This document shows, piece after piece, positions 42,571 to 51,197 of a DNA stretch of 51,197 nt (within the stretch, counting starts at the first letter, position 1; the number at the start of each line of letters is the position of its first letter). The stretch lies in assembly GCA_018676675.1 (NCBI GenBank), contig JABHEG010000206.1:1-51197 (forward strand), in the 5' to 3' direction. The notes under the pieces are model-generated. The model saw nothing but the letters and a program-made list of their open reading frames with translations. It did no database searches and had not been told where the DNA came from. A program made the translations under genes and the position numbers. The stretch is from Lentisphaerota bacterium. Lineage in GTDB: Bacteria > Verrucomicrobiota > Lentisphaeria > Oligosphaerales > JABHEG01.

Positions 42571-44508
42571 TTACGCCTCTCCCTCTTCTCCGGTCTCTTC
42601 CTCTTCTCCGGTCTCTTCGTCCTCGTAGACCCCGTTCTCGTCGCGCCCCCATGTCCCTTCGGGTGTCTGCACTACGAGGTGGACACCTGGTGCATGGATC
42701 TCGGCCTTCTTCAGGAACACCATCGCGTGCCCTTTGTCGGGAGCGCTGTAGATGAAGTACTTGGCGAAGTCATCGCCCTCCCCTTCATGCTCCTCGATAA
42801 ACGTGATCTCAAGGCTCTCATCCGCCAACAGCTTCTGGATGTCCGGAATCATGAGCTCGACATCGGGGGCCGTGCTGACCCGGAAGTACTCAGCATCCTC
42901 AATCTCAGGCATCAGTGCAGACGCCTCGCGCCACTGGGAGTAATGCAGGTCTTCCCCCCCGACAAATGCCACGAACTTGTCCTTGTGGGGGTAAAACCCA
43001 AAGAGAATGGACAAACGGCAACGCAACTCCCCGCCAGCCGTTTCAGTAATGTAGGAAAGCTGCAGCAACGACTGTCGGGCGAGCTCCCGGGTCGGATAGC
43101 GATAGGCGACGTACTTGAACCCCTCGGGGTCTGCTTCAGCCATCTGCCAGAAGCTCTTTTGTTGCTTCCCTGTGCCGGCTTTGAAGAACTTCTTCGCTTC
43201 GCTTCTGCCGCCCGACTTTGACTTCATCAGGATAGCCGCCCCCACGATCACGCTGACGACGACCACTCCCGCCACAGCCCCCAGGAACCACAACGGAATC
43301 CCAACATCGTCTTCCGCAATGTCTATCTGAAGCTTAGCCACATCCTCGGCATCATCCACGTTCACCGCACTGAGGGGATCTTCTTCGCCGGTGCCATCCC
43401 CGTCGGGATCGTCCGTTCCGGTGTTTGCCGCGATCGTTTCGGGCTCTCCCTCGGTTGCGGGATCAGTTCCGTCAGGCTCCCCCCCAACAGTCGGGACGTC
43501 ATTCGGCTTCGCTGCACCACCTGTCCCCGCCTGCGGGGGATCGCTGGTTGTCACGGCCGCCGCCCGTCCGAACAGCGCCTTGGGATCCCGGTAAGCGTGG
43601 GCTGGCGGAGCGGCGTCAAACGAAGCCTGGAAGGCGATGCTCAATTCTGTTTCGCGACGACGCTGCTGCTGAAGGCGCTTCTGCCTCGCCGCCTGCTCCC
43701 TCTGAATCTCGCTCCGAACACGTTCAAGAAGCATCGCCGCGCAGTCACGCAAAGCGCGCCACTCCCCGTCATAGAACGTGTACCCCGCCTCCTCATTGGT
43801 CCTGATTGCACGTTTCTTCTCGGCCTTGAACGTGAGTGCACTGACCGTCTTCTCATAGGCGATTCGTTTCGCCTCGTACGCAGCCAGTCGCTTCTCGACT
43901 TGCGCCTTCCGGAGAGCTTCCGACCGCTCGACGTCGAACTTCAGGAGCTCAACGTCATTACCAGCCAGCCCCCGCATATCCCGAATCTGGATGGGGCGTC
44001 CCCCCAGGCCCACGCGTAAAACGTTGCCCTCACGGCCATGGAACACCCCGCTCTTGCTGTGAATGCGCATGGGGTTAGCCTGGTACTTGACCGTTACGAC
44101 CTGTCCAGGCTCATAGATGGGAAACGCCAGAGCGGCCTCAGCCTCGAGCTTCTCCGTGTCCAGGCCGGGGTATTTCTTATCAACGAGGAGGCGGGTGGAC
44201 TCGCGGGATGCCTCCCGGCACGCAACCTCATCCAAAGCAGGACGGGAAGGGCTCAACGGGCAGCTATCAAGTTCCCCGTAGGCAGCTCTCACCGCCTTCA
44301 AGGTGCGGAAATCACTGCCACTGCTGCCACGTTTCTTCAGCGTGTCGCGGATCACATCCCGCAGAAGGCGAATCCGTCTCTCGGAAATGGGACTGCCGCT
44401 GGTTACAGCAGAGCCAGTGTGAGCACCAACGAAAACACAGATAGCGAGGACGAGGAACCGGCAACCCCTGTGTTGGTATTTCACAGTTGTGCCCACTCTA
44501 TCTCCCAT
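42571..44508 (-). CDS. Large membrane-anchored protein with coiled coil and acidic tail, function unknown
   Basis: A 645-residue protein from ATG 44508 with AAGGAG eight bases upstream. A signal peptide (FLVLAICVFVGAHTGSA) is followed by about 200 residues that include a small beta domain (EPGQVVTVKY to GREGNVLRVG). A long basic coiled coil (about 200-300, rich in R, K, E, Q) comes next. A low-complexity stretch of Gly, Asp, Thr and Pro (about 330-420) leads to one transmembrane helix (about 438-460, FLGAVAGVVVVSVIVGAAIL). About 180 cytoplasmic residues follow with SFWQMAEADPEGFKYVAYRYPTRE split over a mixed fold. The end is a short acidic repeat (ETGEEEETGEEGE) made by an 18-bp DNA repeat. 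No family recognised. It lies downstream of lpxK beyond a terminator. Confidence 0.75.
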   Translation of the reverse strand: MGDRVGTTVKYQHRGCRFLVLAICVFVGAHTGSAVTSGSPISERRIRLLRDVIRDTLKKRGSSGSDFRTLKAVRAAYGELDSCPLSPSRPALDEVACREASRESTRLLVDKKYPGLDTEKLEAEAALAFPIYEPGQVVTVKYQANPMRIHSKSGVFHGREGNVLRVGLGGRPIQIRDMRGLAGNDVELLKFDVERSEALRKAQVEKRLAAYEAKRIAYEKTVSALTFKAEKKRAIRTNEEAGYTFYDGEWRALRDCAAMLLERVRSEIQREQAARQKRLQQQRRRETELSIAFQASFDAAPPAHAYRDPKALFGRAAAVTTSDPPQAGTGGAAKPNDVPTVGGEPDGTDPATEGEPETIAANTGTDDPDGDGTGEEDPLSAVNVDDAEDVAKLQIDIAEDDVGIPLWFLGAVAGVVVVSVIVGAAILMKSKSGGRSEAKKFFKAGTGKQQKSFWQMAEADPEGFKYVAYRYPTRELARQSLLQLSYITETAGGELRCRLSILFGFYPHKDKFVAFVGGEDLHYSQWREASALMPEIEDAEYFRVSTAPDVELMIPDIQKLLADESLEITFIEEHEGEGDDFAKYFIYSAPDKGHAMVFLKKAEIHAPGVHLVVQTPEGTWGRDENGVYEDEETGEEEETGEEGEA

Positions 44509-44575
44509 ACAGAACTCCTTCACGGTTCCCCCGATTATAGCAGAAGGTGTCCTTGCAAAGCAAGACGATATGCGC

Positions 44576-44600
44576 AAAACGTTGGCTTCCGCCAAACGTC
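44576..44600 (-). terminator. Rho-independent terminator after lpxK
   Basis: Read on the minus strand, ACGTTTGGC-GGAA-GCCAACGT forms a stem of about eight pairs with a GGAA tetraloop and is followed by TTTT. It lies 100 bases past the lpxK stop and before the next gene's ribosome site. Confidence 0.65.
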
Positions 44601-44700
44601 AGCGAACAGCGTACTGTACGGGGATGTCGGAAGTTGTGCAACAGGAACCGAGGCCTTTCAGACGAGCGCCTGGAAGCCAGTCTCCAAGGGGGCTGAGGCG

Positions 44701-45870
44701 TCAGACGAAACACATACGGGCGATGCAGTCATTGAAACTCTCTTCACCACTCAGGATGTCAATCTCAACCCGCAAGAAGAGGACGGGCAAGTCGCGGCGA
44801 TCCAGCATCGGGAAGCGAACAGAGTCCTTCTCCGTCGTCACAATTATCTCAGCCTCACGGTTGAGGCTGGCGTTGACGAAATCGATGATCTCCTGCTGAC
44901 GATAGCGGTGATGGTCCATGAATCGCTCTGCATAGACGACCTCTCCGCCCAACGTCTCCAGGAAGGACTCGAAGCTCTCCGGCACCGCGATCCCGCTCAC
45001 CGCTGCCAGGCGTCGCCCACGAAGGGCCTCCAATGGCTGACGCTCCTTGGTATACACATTCTCCAAGTACTGCGGACGATGGGTGCACTCAATGATCTCG
45101 GCTCGTGGGTTGTGACTGCGGATGAAGCCCTTGAGATGCCGAAGATGACTGCCGCCTGACGACTTGGTCAGGAACACATAGTCAGCCCGGCGCAGGTTCT
45201 TGATCGGTTCCCGCAGCAAGCCCCGGGGAAGTGGGTAATGGTTATCGAATGGGCGGGTCGAGTCGACCAGCAGGATATTGAGCCGTGGACGCAGGCGCAG
45301 GTACTGAAACCCGTCATCAAGAACGAGCGTATCAGCCCCGAGTTCTCGAATGGCATAGCGACCCGCCTTCACTCGATCCTTGTCCACGACCACCATGACG
45401 TCGGGGAGGTTGCTTGCAAGCATGTATGGCTCATCGCCCGACATGGCCGAATCCATGAGCAGACGTTTGCCGTCCGACACCACGCGCGGCGGGATCTTCT
45501 TGTTCGTCTTGAGGAAGAAGTCCTGGACGCGTTGCAGAAAGGGCTTTGCTTTGCTGCGGTACCCTCTGCTCAGGATGGCAACTCGACGCCCATTGGCGGC
45601 AAGGGTCTTGGCAAAGACCTCAACAACCGGGGTCTTCCCTGTCCCGCCACAGGTAAGGTTGCCCACACTGACCACCAGACATCCGAGCATGTGTTGCCGC
45701 AACACGCGCTGCTCATAGAGCGTCAAGCGCAGCTGAACCACAGCCCGGTAAAGTCGTGAGAAGCAGAAGAGGAAGCCCCGGAAGCACTCGTCATAGAGTG
45801 TTCGGCGGCGCCCCGCCATGATCTCCACGACGTAGGACTCCAGTCTTTCAATGGCCTCGGCGCTCGTCAT
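44701..45870 (-). CDS. lpxK: Tetraacyldisaccharide 4'-kinase LpxK
   Basis: A 389-residue inner-membrane-associated kinase that phosphorylates the 4' position of the lipid A disaccharide, the sixth step of lipid A synthesis. The P-loop VGNLTCGGTGKTP (69-81) is the signature. RRVAILSRGYR, the region with SDGKRLLMDSAMSGDEPYML, VVVDKDRV, LVLDDGFQYLRL and LLREPIKNLRRAD follow in family order. The late motif VTTEKDSVRF ends the catalytic domain. Length is slightly above E. coli LpxK (about 330) through an N-terminal stretch of about 30 residues and an insertion near 110-130. ATG overlaps the stop of the Ser/Thr kinase gene by four bases. The gene implies a Gram-negative outer membrane with lipid A. 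Confidence 0.95.
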   Translation of the reverse strand: MTSAEAIERLESYVVEIMAGRRRTLYDECFRGFLFCFSRLYRAVVQLRLTLYEQRVLRQHMLGCLVVSVGNLTCGGTGKTPVVEVFAKTLAANGRRVAILSRGYRSKAKPFLQRVQDFFLKTNKKIPPRVVSDGKRLLMDSAMSGDEPYMLASNLPDVMVVVDKDRVKAGRYAIRELGADTLVLDDGFQYLRLRPRLNILLVDSTRPFDNHYPLPRGLLREPIKNLRRADYVFLTKSSGGSHLRHLKGFIRSHNPRAEIIECTHRPQYLENVYTKERQPLEALRGRRLAAVSGIAVPESFESFLETLGGEVVYAERFMDHHRYRQQEIIDFVNASLNREAEIIVTTEKDSVRFPMLDRRDLPVLFLRVEIDILSGEESFNDCIARMCFV

Positions 45871-47045
45871 TCATCCTCATCCAGGCGAACAGTAGGCACG
45901 TTGCCGATCGGCTCCGCAGCGCCGGAAATCAGGTCCGGGCGGAAGTCCGGTTGCTCGAGGATTGCAGAGCCGGTGAGAGCAATGAAACGCCGCGAGACGA
46001 AGCTTGGTTTGGGGCGGAACAGATCACTCAGGATTTCCTCGACCTGCTCGTTGTTGGGGACACGCTGCCGATCCTTGAAGTAGATGTCGATATCGTTCGC
46101 CATGTCTTCACAGGTTTGGTACCGTTCGGCAGGATCCTCGCGAAGACAAATGTCGCACATCTGGGCGCACACAGGATCCACATTCCGCAGGTCGTCCAGA
46201 GGGGAGCGCTTCATCTTCTGGCGAGTCCGACGGCGGGGTTGGCTCGAGGCCGACTCCGGACGGAAACGATCCGTGTCAGTGAACAGGAAGTACATCAACA
46301 GCCCGATGTTATAGATGTCACTCCGGCGGTCCAGGACGCTTCCCTCCAACTGTTCTGGGGAGCAGTAGAGCGGATTTCCCGCCCTGGGCAGGCCTTCCTG
46401 AGTCGGCGCATTCATCGCTCGGGCAATCCCGAAATCGGACACTTTGACACGCCCAAAGCGGTCGATCAGGATGTTCTCGGGGGAGATATCCCGATGCACC
46501 AATCCGAGGTGCATTCCTGCCTCGTCGCAATACTCGTGGACATAGTGCAGTCCTCGGGCGACTCGGCCGACAATGAACATCGTCATGTCATGATGCAGGA
46601 GGATCTTCAGATTTCGCAGTCGCTCGACAATCTGGCGCAGATTCCAGCCATCGATGTACTGCATGACAGCGTAATAAACGGTGTGCTCATGCGGACGCCG
46701 CTTCGCCGAACGCGTCTTCGCCAACTCGAGCGTCAGCACCTCGGTCTCCAGACGATAAATCGGCAGCAGATTCGGGTGGTTGAACAGTGAGCTCAGCTGG
46801 ACCTCATTCAGGAACTGGCTCAGACGCTGGGGAAGCAAGCTGTCCTTGACAAACTTGAGGACGACCGGTCGTTTGAGCCCAGCCGCGCTGTACTCATGGG
46901 CCAGACAGGTGATCCCCATGCCACCTTCCCCCAGAATACGCTGGATCTCGTACCGCGCCTGAGAGAACAGAACTGTCCCGTTCTCACGCATCGCGTTCTC
47001 ACGCTCCGAGATCAGTTGACGCAGTGCTTCCGACGAGGAACCCAT
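45867..47045 (-). CDS. Cytoplasmic Hanks-type Ser/Thr protein kinase
   Basis: A 392-residue protein kinase. Glycine loop GEGGMG (39-44), ATP-site lysine K64 in VVLKFV, catalytic loop HRDISPENIL (184-193), DFGIAR (204-209), the activation-segment SPEQLEG and RRSDIYNIG are complete, so it should be active. An insertion of about 20 basic residues (KTRSAKRRPHEHT) sits after strand five. The C-terminal about 90 residues (after FKDRQRVPNNE) lack a recognisable sensor domain and no membrane helix exists, unlike many bacterial Hanks kinases. Its stop overlaps the start of lpxK by four bases (ATGA), so the two are translated together. This suggests, but does not prove, that it acts on envelope synthesis. 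An inner ATG at codon 19 is an alternative start. Confidence 0.93.
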   Translation of the reverse strand: MGSSSEALRQLISERENAMRENGTVLFSQARYEIQRILGEGGMGITCLAHEYSAAGLKRPVVLKFVKDSLLPQRLSQFLNEVQLSSLFNHPNLLPIYRLETEVLTLELAKTRSAKRRPHEHTVYYAVMQYIDGWNLRQIVERLRNLKILLHHDMTMFIVGRVARGLHYVHEYCDEAGMHLGLVHRDISPENILIDRFGRVKVSDFGIARAMNAPTQEGLPRAGNPLYCSPEQLEGSVLDRRSDIYNIGLLMYFLFTDTDRFRPESASSQPRRRTRQKMKRSPLDDLRNVDPVCAQMCDICLREDPAERYQTCEDMANDIDIYFKDRQRVPNNEQVEEILSDLFRPKPSFVSRRFIALTGSAILEQPDFRPDLISGAAEPIGNVPTVRLDEDE

Positions 47046-47456
47046 CAGCCCTGGAACCCCTTTCGCATATCTTCACGCAATTTGAGACACAGCCCACGGT
47101 CCCGCCTCTCGCACAGACAGTCCCGGGAGAACGGCGCATACCGACATCGTGCCGGCGCCTCTCTTCCCGTTACACCGCTGACCGGCTGACGAGCCCCGAT
47201 TGGGGGGCCTTAGGAATGTACTCCGCGCACGGGACGTGAGCAAGGTAGGAGGCAAAGAGCTTCGACCCCATCGGGGCCCAATCATCCGGCACGAGTTAAG
47301 CCGCGATTCGTGGTCAAACACGTGGGGATGAAGCCCGAAGAAACGGCCGGGCGAAGCGGCCCTGTCGCAGCTTGGGGCTCGGTACTCCTCCCTCAGTGCG
47401 TCCGGCGAGAATCAGGCTCTCTTGCGGCTCTGTGTTCGTCGCCCGCAGGAGGACGC
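47046..47456. other. 411-bp gap without a supported gene
   Basis: Both flanking genes are on the minus strand. Only short inverted repeats are seen, such as GCCCC-GATT-GGGGGGC near 47192-47208 and a GACCCCATCGGGGCCC segment near 47263-47278. A promoter for the Ser/Thr kinase should lie near its left end. No tRNA or protein is supported. Confidence 0.45.
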
Positions 47457-48272
47457 TCAGACCTCCAGACTCATCAAGTCCTCACCGACAATCAGCCCTG
47501 CACTACCGAATTCCTCACGGACCTCCACCACCATCGGCTCGAGTTCAACCACCCCGGGCCGCAGGCAAAAGTGCTTGAGCAACAACTTCTTGACGCCACG
47601 TTCGCGAGCCCAACGCCCGAGCTCCCGGGGATCGGTATGGAACGCTCCCCAATTCTCACGCTCAAGGATCGCAGACGGGAAGGAGCACTCGTGGACAAGA
47701 AGATCTGCGCCGGTCGCCAGCTCCAGGAGGGCATCGCAGACCGTCGTGTCCCCCACCACGACAATCGAGCGCCCGTTGGCCTCGATCCGGAACGCCAGGT
47801 TGTCGAGGATGTGGGACTTGTGTTGGACATGAACGATCCGGATCACGTAACCCGGCCCCTCGATGCAGACCTCGTCGTCCGTCACCTCGCACACGTCGTA
47901 TTCGCACCCTTGCGGCGTATAGCTGGAGTGCCCCCGACGCGTGAGGATATCCTCCCGGTAGGCCTCTTTGAAAAGCCCGTCGCAAAACGCCTGAGTCCCG
48001 CGCGGCCCAACGACCTCCATCGGCACATCCCGCCCCATCACCCAGGACGTGAGGAAAAGGTAAGGGAAGTCGCATGTGTGGTCATAGTGCAAATGCGTCA
48101 GAAAGGCGCGTTTGATATCGAGTAGTGAGAATCCCGCCTGGGTCAAGCGCATTGAGGCGCCCCGGCCACAGTCAAAGAGGAGTGCCTCACCATTCACCTC
48201 GACCACCTGGGCAGGTCCCCAATGGTCCATGTCCACCCGTACCGCACCACTCCCGAGTAAGGTAAACCGCAT
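47457..48272 (-). CDS. Metallo-beta-lactamase-fold hydrolase, RNase Z-like
   Basis: A 271-residue cytoplasmic protein. The metal motif THLHYDHTCD (H60, H62, D64, H65), the aspartate in VVVGDTTVCD, HECSF and the late KHFCLRPG follow the RNase Z/arylsulfatase-like branch of the beta-lactamase fold. The exosite arm of true RNase Z is not evident, and the last motif has a Cys-Leu in place of the usual HxS, so tRNA 3' processing is uncertain; phosphodiesterase action is an alternative. AGGAG lies 11 bases before ATG. It follows the Uup-like gene by 57 bp on the same strand and may share its transcript. Confidence 0.85.
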   Translation of the reverse strand: MRFTLLGSGAVRVDMDHWGPAQVVEVNGEALLFDCGRGASMRLTQAGFSLLDIKRAFLTHLHYDHTCDFPYLFLTSWVMGRDVPMEVVGPRGTQAFCDGLFKEAYREDILTRRGHSSYTPQGCEYDVCEVTDDEVCIEGPGYVIRIVHVQHKSHILDNLAFRIEANGRSIVVVGDTTVCDALLELATGADLLVHECSFPSAILERENWGAFHTDPRELGRWARERGVKKLLLKHFCLRPGVVELEPMVVEVREEFGSAGLIVGEDLMSLEV

Positions 48273-48329
48273 ATCGATACAAGCTCCTGCTCAGCGGGGG
48301 TGGCAGACATCCCGAGGGGGGGCGCCGCC

Positions 48330-50213
48330 TCACCCATCACCATTCTGCATGTCTTCCAGCTCAGCCCACCGTTCGTATAGCCGGGCCACATCACTACGCG
48401 CTCCCTCAAGCTCAGCAGTCAGACGCGCGGCATCACGCCCATGTTTCTCGAAGAAGTCAGGCTGTGAGAAAAGCTCCTCCAGGCCGCCGACGGTCTCCTC
48501 TGCCGCGAGGATTGTGCCCTCCATCCCCTCAAGCTCCCGCTCTTCCCGCCACTTCAGACGCCGGGACGATGTCCGAGGACGTTCGACGGCCTTCGGAGCA
48601 CCCGCTGCCGGAAACGCCGCAGAGGCCGGACGTTCGGCCCGTTTGTCCGCGTAGTAATCGTAGTCGCCTTCCTGATAGACGAGTCGCCCTTCTCCCTCAA
48701 ACGCCAGGATTCCAGTACAGACGCGATTGAGAAAAAAGCGATCGTGGCTCACGACAATGACACAACCGGCGAATGAGGCGAGGGCCTCCTCGAGAACGCG
48801 CAGAGTCGAGAGATCGAGGTCATTCGTCGGCTCGTCAAGGACCAGGACGTTGCCCCCCCTTCTCAACAGCTTGGCAAGCAGGACCCGGCTTTGCTCGCCT
48901 CCGGAGAGCTGGTCGATCCGTGTATTGATCTCATCATCGGTAAAGAGAAAACGTTTGAGGTATGACCACAGGTTGAGCCGGCGTTCCCCGACCTGCACAT
49001 GGTCGCGCCCCTCTCCGACCTCGTCAAACACAGTGTTGGTTCCCGTCAGTAGCTCGCGGTGCTGATCCATGTAGTTGAACACGGTGCGCTCGGCCACGTC
49101 AACGACGCCCGAATCAGGTGTCTCTCCCCCAAGAAGCAACCTCAGCAGGGTCGTCTTGCCCAGCCCGTTCCGCCCGATGATCCCAAGCCGCGTCCCCGGG
49201 GTAAGCTCATAGCTGAACTGGTCGAGCAAAGGGGGGCCACCGTACGACTTGCAGACACGATCGAACGAGACAACCTGCTGCCCGCTCGGGGGCGGAGGCG
49301 GAATGACGATCTCTACATCCGCATCCCGGGCCAGATCTGACCGCGATACAGCATCATCGAACCTCTGAATCCGACTGCGAGACTTCGTCCCGCGAGCCTT
49401 CGGACCGCGCCTGATCCAGTCAATCTCACGCCGAATGAACCGCTGCCGCCGCAGTTCCTGTTGTTCAGCCGTCGCTTCACGGTCTGCCTTACCCCGAAGG
49501 TACTCGACATAACCACCTTCGAAGGAGTAAAGCCCGCCATGGGACAGTTCGAGGACGCGATCCGAAATGGCGTCAAGGAAAGCGCGGTCGTGAGTGACGC
49601 AGACGAACGTGCCGCGGCCGCGCGATATATAGGTCTCCAGCCAGGAAATGGCCTCAGTGTCAAGGTGGTTGGTCGGCTCGTCAAGCAAGACCATGTCCGG
49701 CTGGCCGATCAAGGTCCGACACAACGCGACACGCCGCAGTTCCCCCCCTGAGAGATTCGCCGCAGGCAGCGACAACGACGGCGCGCTCAACGAGGTCACC
49801 AGCTCATTCAGGCGAGTATCAATCGTCCAGCCGTCAAGCGCGGCAATCCGGGCTTCGAGGGCAGCGGCTTCAGGGGAATGGGGAGGGAGGCGCTCAAAAC
49901 GACCGATCAACTCCAACACTGGGCGTACGCCGTCGAGAATGTTCTCCCGGACGGTCCTGGCCGGGTCGACGTCCGCGACCTGTGCCAGGTACGCACACCT
50001 GGCGCCCCCTCGCAACATGATGGTGCCGTCAGTCGGTCCCTCGTCACCCGCCAGCAACCGCAGGAGCGTGGACTTCCCCGAACCATTACGGCCGACCACA
50101 CAGACGCACTCACCCTCGTGAATGATGGCGTCAACCTGATTGAGAATGGTGCGTCCGGCAACGCGATACACCAGTTCACGAACATTGACGATGGGTGGTT
50201 GGTTCTTGGCCAC
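48330..50213 (-). CDS. uup: ABC-F ATPase, Uup type
   Basis: A 627-residue soluble tandem ATPase. First domain: Walker A GRNGSGKST (41-49), signature LSGGELRRVALCRTL and LLDEPTNHLD. Second domain: GRNGLGKTT, LSGGEQSRVLLAKLL and VLDEPTNDLD. The linker between them holds the basic sequence RRGPKARGTKSRSR. The C-terminal about 85 residues are a helical coiled coil beginning around SSRRLKWREERELEG, which is the DNA-binding domain that distinguishes Uup from other ABC-F proteins. ABC-F proteins act on the ribosome; Uup also affects transposon excision and branched DNA. Start is GTG with AGG six bases upstream. Gene order places an exported nuclease upstream and the MBL hydrolase downstream. Confidence 0.93.
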   Translation of the reverse strand: MAKNQPPIVNVRELVYRVAGRTILNQVDAIIHEGECVCVVGRNGSGKSTLLRLLAGDEGPTDGTIMLRGGARCAYLAQVADVDPARTVRENILDGVRPVLELIGRFERLPPHSPEAAALEARIAALDGWTIDTRLNELVTSLSAPSLSLPAANLSGGELRRVALCRTLIGQPDMVLLDEPTNHLDTEAISWLETYISRGRGTFVCVTHDRAFLDAISDRVLELSHGGLYSFEGGYVEYLRGKADREATAEQQELRRQRFIRREIDWIRRGPKARGTKSRSRIQRFDDAVSRSDLARDADVEIVIPPPPPSGQQVVSFDRVCKSYGGPPLLDQFSYELTPGTRLGIIGRNGLGKTTLLRLLLGGETPDSGVVDVAERTVFNYMDQHRELLTGTNTVFDEVGEGRDHVQVGERRLNLWSYLKRFLFTDDEINTRIDQLSGGEQSRVLLAKLLRRGGNVLVLDEPTNDLDLSTLRVLEEALASFAGCVIVVSHDRFFLNRVCTGILAFEGEGRLVYQEGDYDYYADKRAERPASAAFPAAGAPKAVERPRTSSRRLKWREERELEGMEGTILAAEETVGGLEELFSQPDFFEKHGRDAARLTAELEGARSDVARLYERWAELEDMQNGDG

Positions 50214-50280
50214 GTCTACCTGGCAACCGGCCTGCGTCTGTGGTCAGACTCACAGGGCGGACACGTCCTGTCAAGACCAG

Positions 50281-50889
50281 TCAACGACTGATCAGTTTTG
50301 GTTCATTGCTGCTCTGCGACCGCGGGAAGCGGGGTCTCTTGTCTCGGTCCCGGTCCACTCGCGCAACCCGCGCTCCCGTCCGCCATTGCCATGGTGGAAC
50401 GGGGGAGGAATATTTCCATAGTCCCAGCTTGGCTCTCCTTGCTTCGGTTGCGACCCCGGCGAGCTCCGGGAAGTCCCCATCGAGATCGTGGAACCAGGCC
50501 AACCCCTCAGACACCAGCTGGCGGTTGGCGCAGATGTCACCTACGTAGACCTTACCGAGGAGCCGTCCCCGCGAGTCGAAGTACCGGTGCTTGATGCGCA
50601 CCCTCTTCTGGAGGACAAGCTCGCGCAGTCGGTCGCGGGCCTTCTTCCCATCCAGCTGCATCATCTCCGGTGCGTCGCTGCCCGAGAGGCGAACCTGATG
50701 CACAAATCCCCGCCGACACAGAACACGCAGATTGTTGCCGTCTTTCACCTCAGTCACCGTCGCATAGAGCTCCAGCCATGTCGCCTCGGGAGTCGGCGTC
50801 TCCGCCCCCCATCCCGGCAAAGCTGCGAATAGACAGCAGAGCAGTGGGGTGCAAAGCCGGCTTCCCAGCAGTTTGGTGGTTGTCTTCAT
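50281..50889 (-). CDS. Exported staphylococcal-nuclease-like protein with altered metal site
   Basis: A 202-residue protein from ATG 50889 with a signal peptide (LLCCLFAALPGWGA). The TNase-like domain covers residues about 43-160: VKDGNNLRVL, VRLSGSDAPE, KARDRLRELVLQK and DSRGRLLGKVYV, then NRQLVSEGLAW. Relative to staphylococcal nuclease, Arg35 (R67), Asp40 (D72), Glu43 (E75) and Arg87 (R109) are kept, but Asp21 is replaced by Asn (N52), since the usual DGDT reads DGNN. That residue binds calcium, so activity may be reduced or metal use changed. The last about 30 residues are basic. It is 67 bp upstream of uup on the same strand. Confidence 0.85.
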   Translation of the reverse strand: MKTTTKLLGSRLCTPLLCCLFAALPGWGAETPTPEATWLELYATVTEVKDGNNLRVLCRRGFVHQVRLSGSDAPEMMQLDGKKARDRLRELVLQKRVRIKHRYFDSRGRLLGKVYVGDICANRQLVSEGLAWFHDLDGDFPELAGVATEARRAKLGLWKYSSPVPPWQWRTGARVARVDRDRDKRPRFPRSQSSNEPKLISR

Positions 50890-51197
50890 CGAGACCTGCC
50901 GCAACTCCTGATACGGGCCCGACAGCACCAGCACGAACGGACCAACACGACATCAGCCCATCAATCTGCCGCCCCCGGGCCCCGAAGTCAACCGCCTCTC
51001 TCCCGCAACCCAAAGCTATTTCACTCTCATTTGGTGGAAGGACTCGGAGTAGCTCGCCCCCCCGGGGCCAATGCCGTCAACTTAAGCGGGCAGAATGCCA
51101 TGGCACCTGTTGCGGCGCAGGCGGTTAGCGCTATATTGGCAGTGTCTCAGGTGGGCGCCGAACAGTGCAAGCCAGCAAGTAAGGAGTGACCGCAAGA
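50890..51197. other. Right-edge gap leading to an unseen plus-strand gene
   Basis: No gene lies in the gap. On the plus strand, TAAGGAGTG at 51180-51188 is a strong ribosome site. An ATG starting at the last base would be 10 bases away, so a gene probably begins right at or beyond the edge. On the minus strand the nuclease promoter must lie near 50900-51050. Confidence 0.5.
51110..51137 (+). promoter_or_regulatory. Candidate sigma-70-like promoter for the gene beyond the right edge
   Basis: TTGCGG (51110-51115), a 16-base spacer and TATATT (51132-51137) form a plausible promoter. It is about 45 bases before the ribosome site at 51181. The -35 is weak and the -10 good. Confidence 0.4.

Noticed and set aside
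47046..47456. tRNA or small structured RNA
   Set aside because: Short GC inverted repeats only; no tRNA T-arm motif or cloverleaf could be built.

Overview
The window looks like a chromosome segment of a GC-rich (about 60% by eye), Gram-negative, probably anaerobic heterotroph. LpxK implies lipid A. Zinc-ribbon/GYF-like membrane proteins, a Hanks-type kinase, DUF6785-like and DUF4091 families and very large exported glycoside-hydrolase-like proteins recall the PVC group (Lentisphaerota, Kiritimatiellota, Planctomycetota) or Hydrogenedentota. No rRNA or universal marker is present, so this placement is inference.

Layout. 1-2649: the 3' part of an OPT/DUF6785-like membrane transporter carrying an in-frame 54-bp repeat, then a very small FtsX-type permease and its LolD/MacB-like ATPase. 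2874-20491: a carbohydrate block, almost all on the plus strand. It holds a transglutaminase-like/TIM-barrel protein, a ceramidase-like amidase, an exported CE7 esterase (minus strand), a kelch-like propeller, a DUF4091 protein, a PatB/MalY-type PLP enzyme, and two giant exported proteins with LamG, CBM9-like and other binding modules. No SusC/SusD pair, regulator or sulfatase is visible in it.

20828-27202: a redox/H2-sensing locus. The minus-strand set rex, thioredoxin-like [2Fe-2S] protein, PAS-containing [FeFe]-hydrogenase-like sensor, SpoIIE/PP2C phosphatase faces a second [FeFe]-hydrogenase-like sensor fused to a histidine kinase. Both sensors keep most H-cluster ligands but lack the proton-relay cysteine, so they look sensory (HydDB group C style). 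This is the most interesting part of the window.

27257-42427: a Zn-ribbon membrane protein; an SDR oxidoreductase overlapping an AmrS-like radical SAM enzyme with a strongly structured leader; rsmI; an overlapping XPB helicase-Bax1 nuclease pair of archaeal style; a membrane glycosyltransferase, HAD phosphatase and EamA transporter set; then a cytoplasmic CE7 esterase, a U32 peptidase-family protein, a small membrane protein, a TPR/LysM lipoprotein and a one-helix protein.

42571-51197: minus-strand genes for a large membrane-anchored protein, LpxK overlapping an upstream Ser/Thr kinase, an RNase Z-like hydrolase, Uup-type ABC-F ATPase and an exported nuclease with an altered metal-site residue. 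A probable plus-strand gene begins at the right edge.

Three gaps between convergent genes (6921-7140, 20492-20827, 42428-42570) carry inverted-repeat elements. Two of them share the same arms in opposite order, so a small dispersed palindromic family is likely. No tRNA, rRNA, CRISPR array or transposase was seen.
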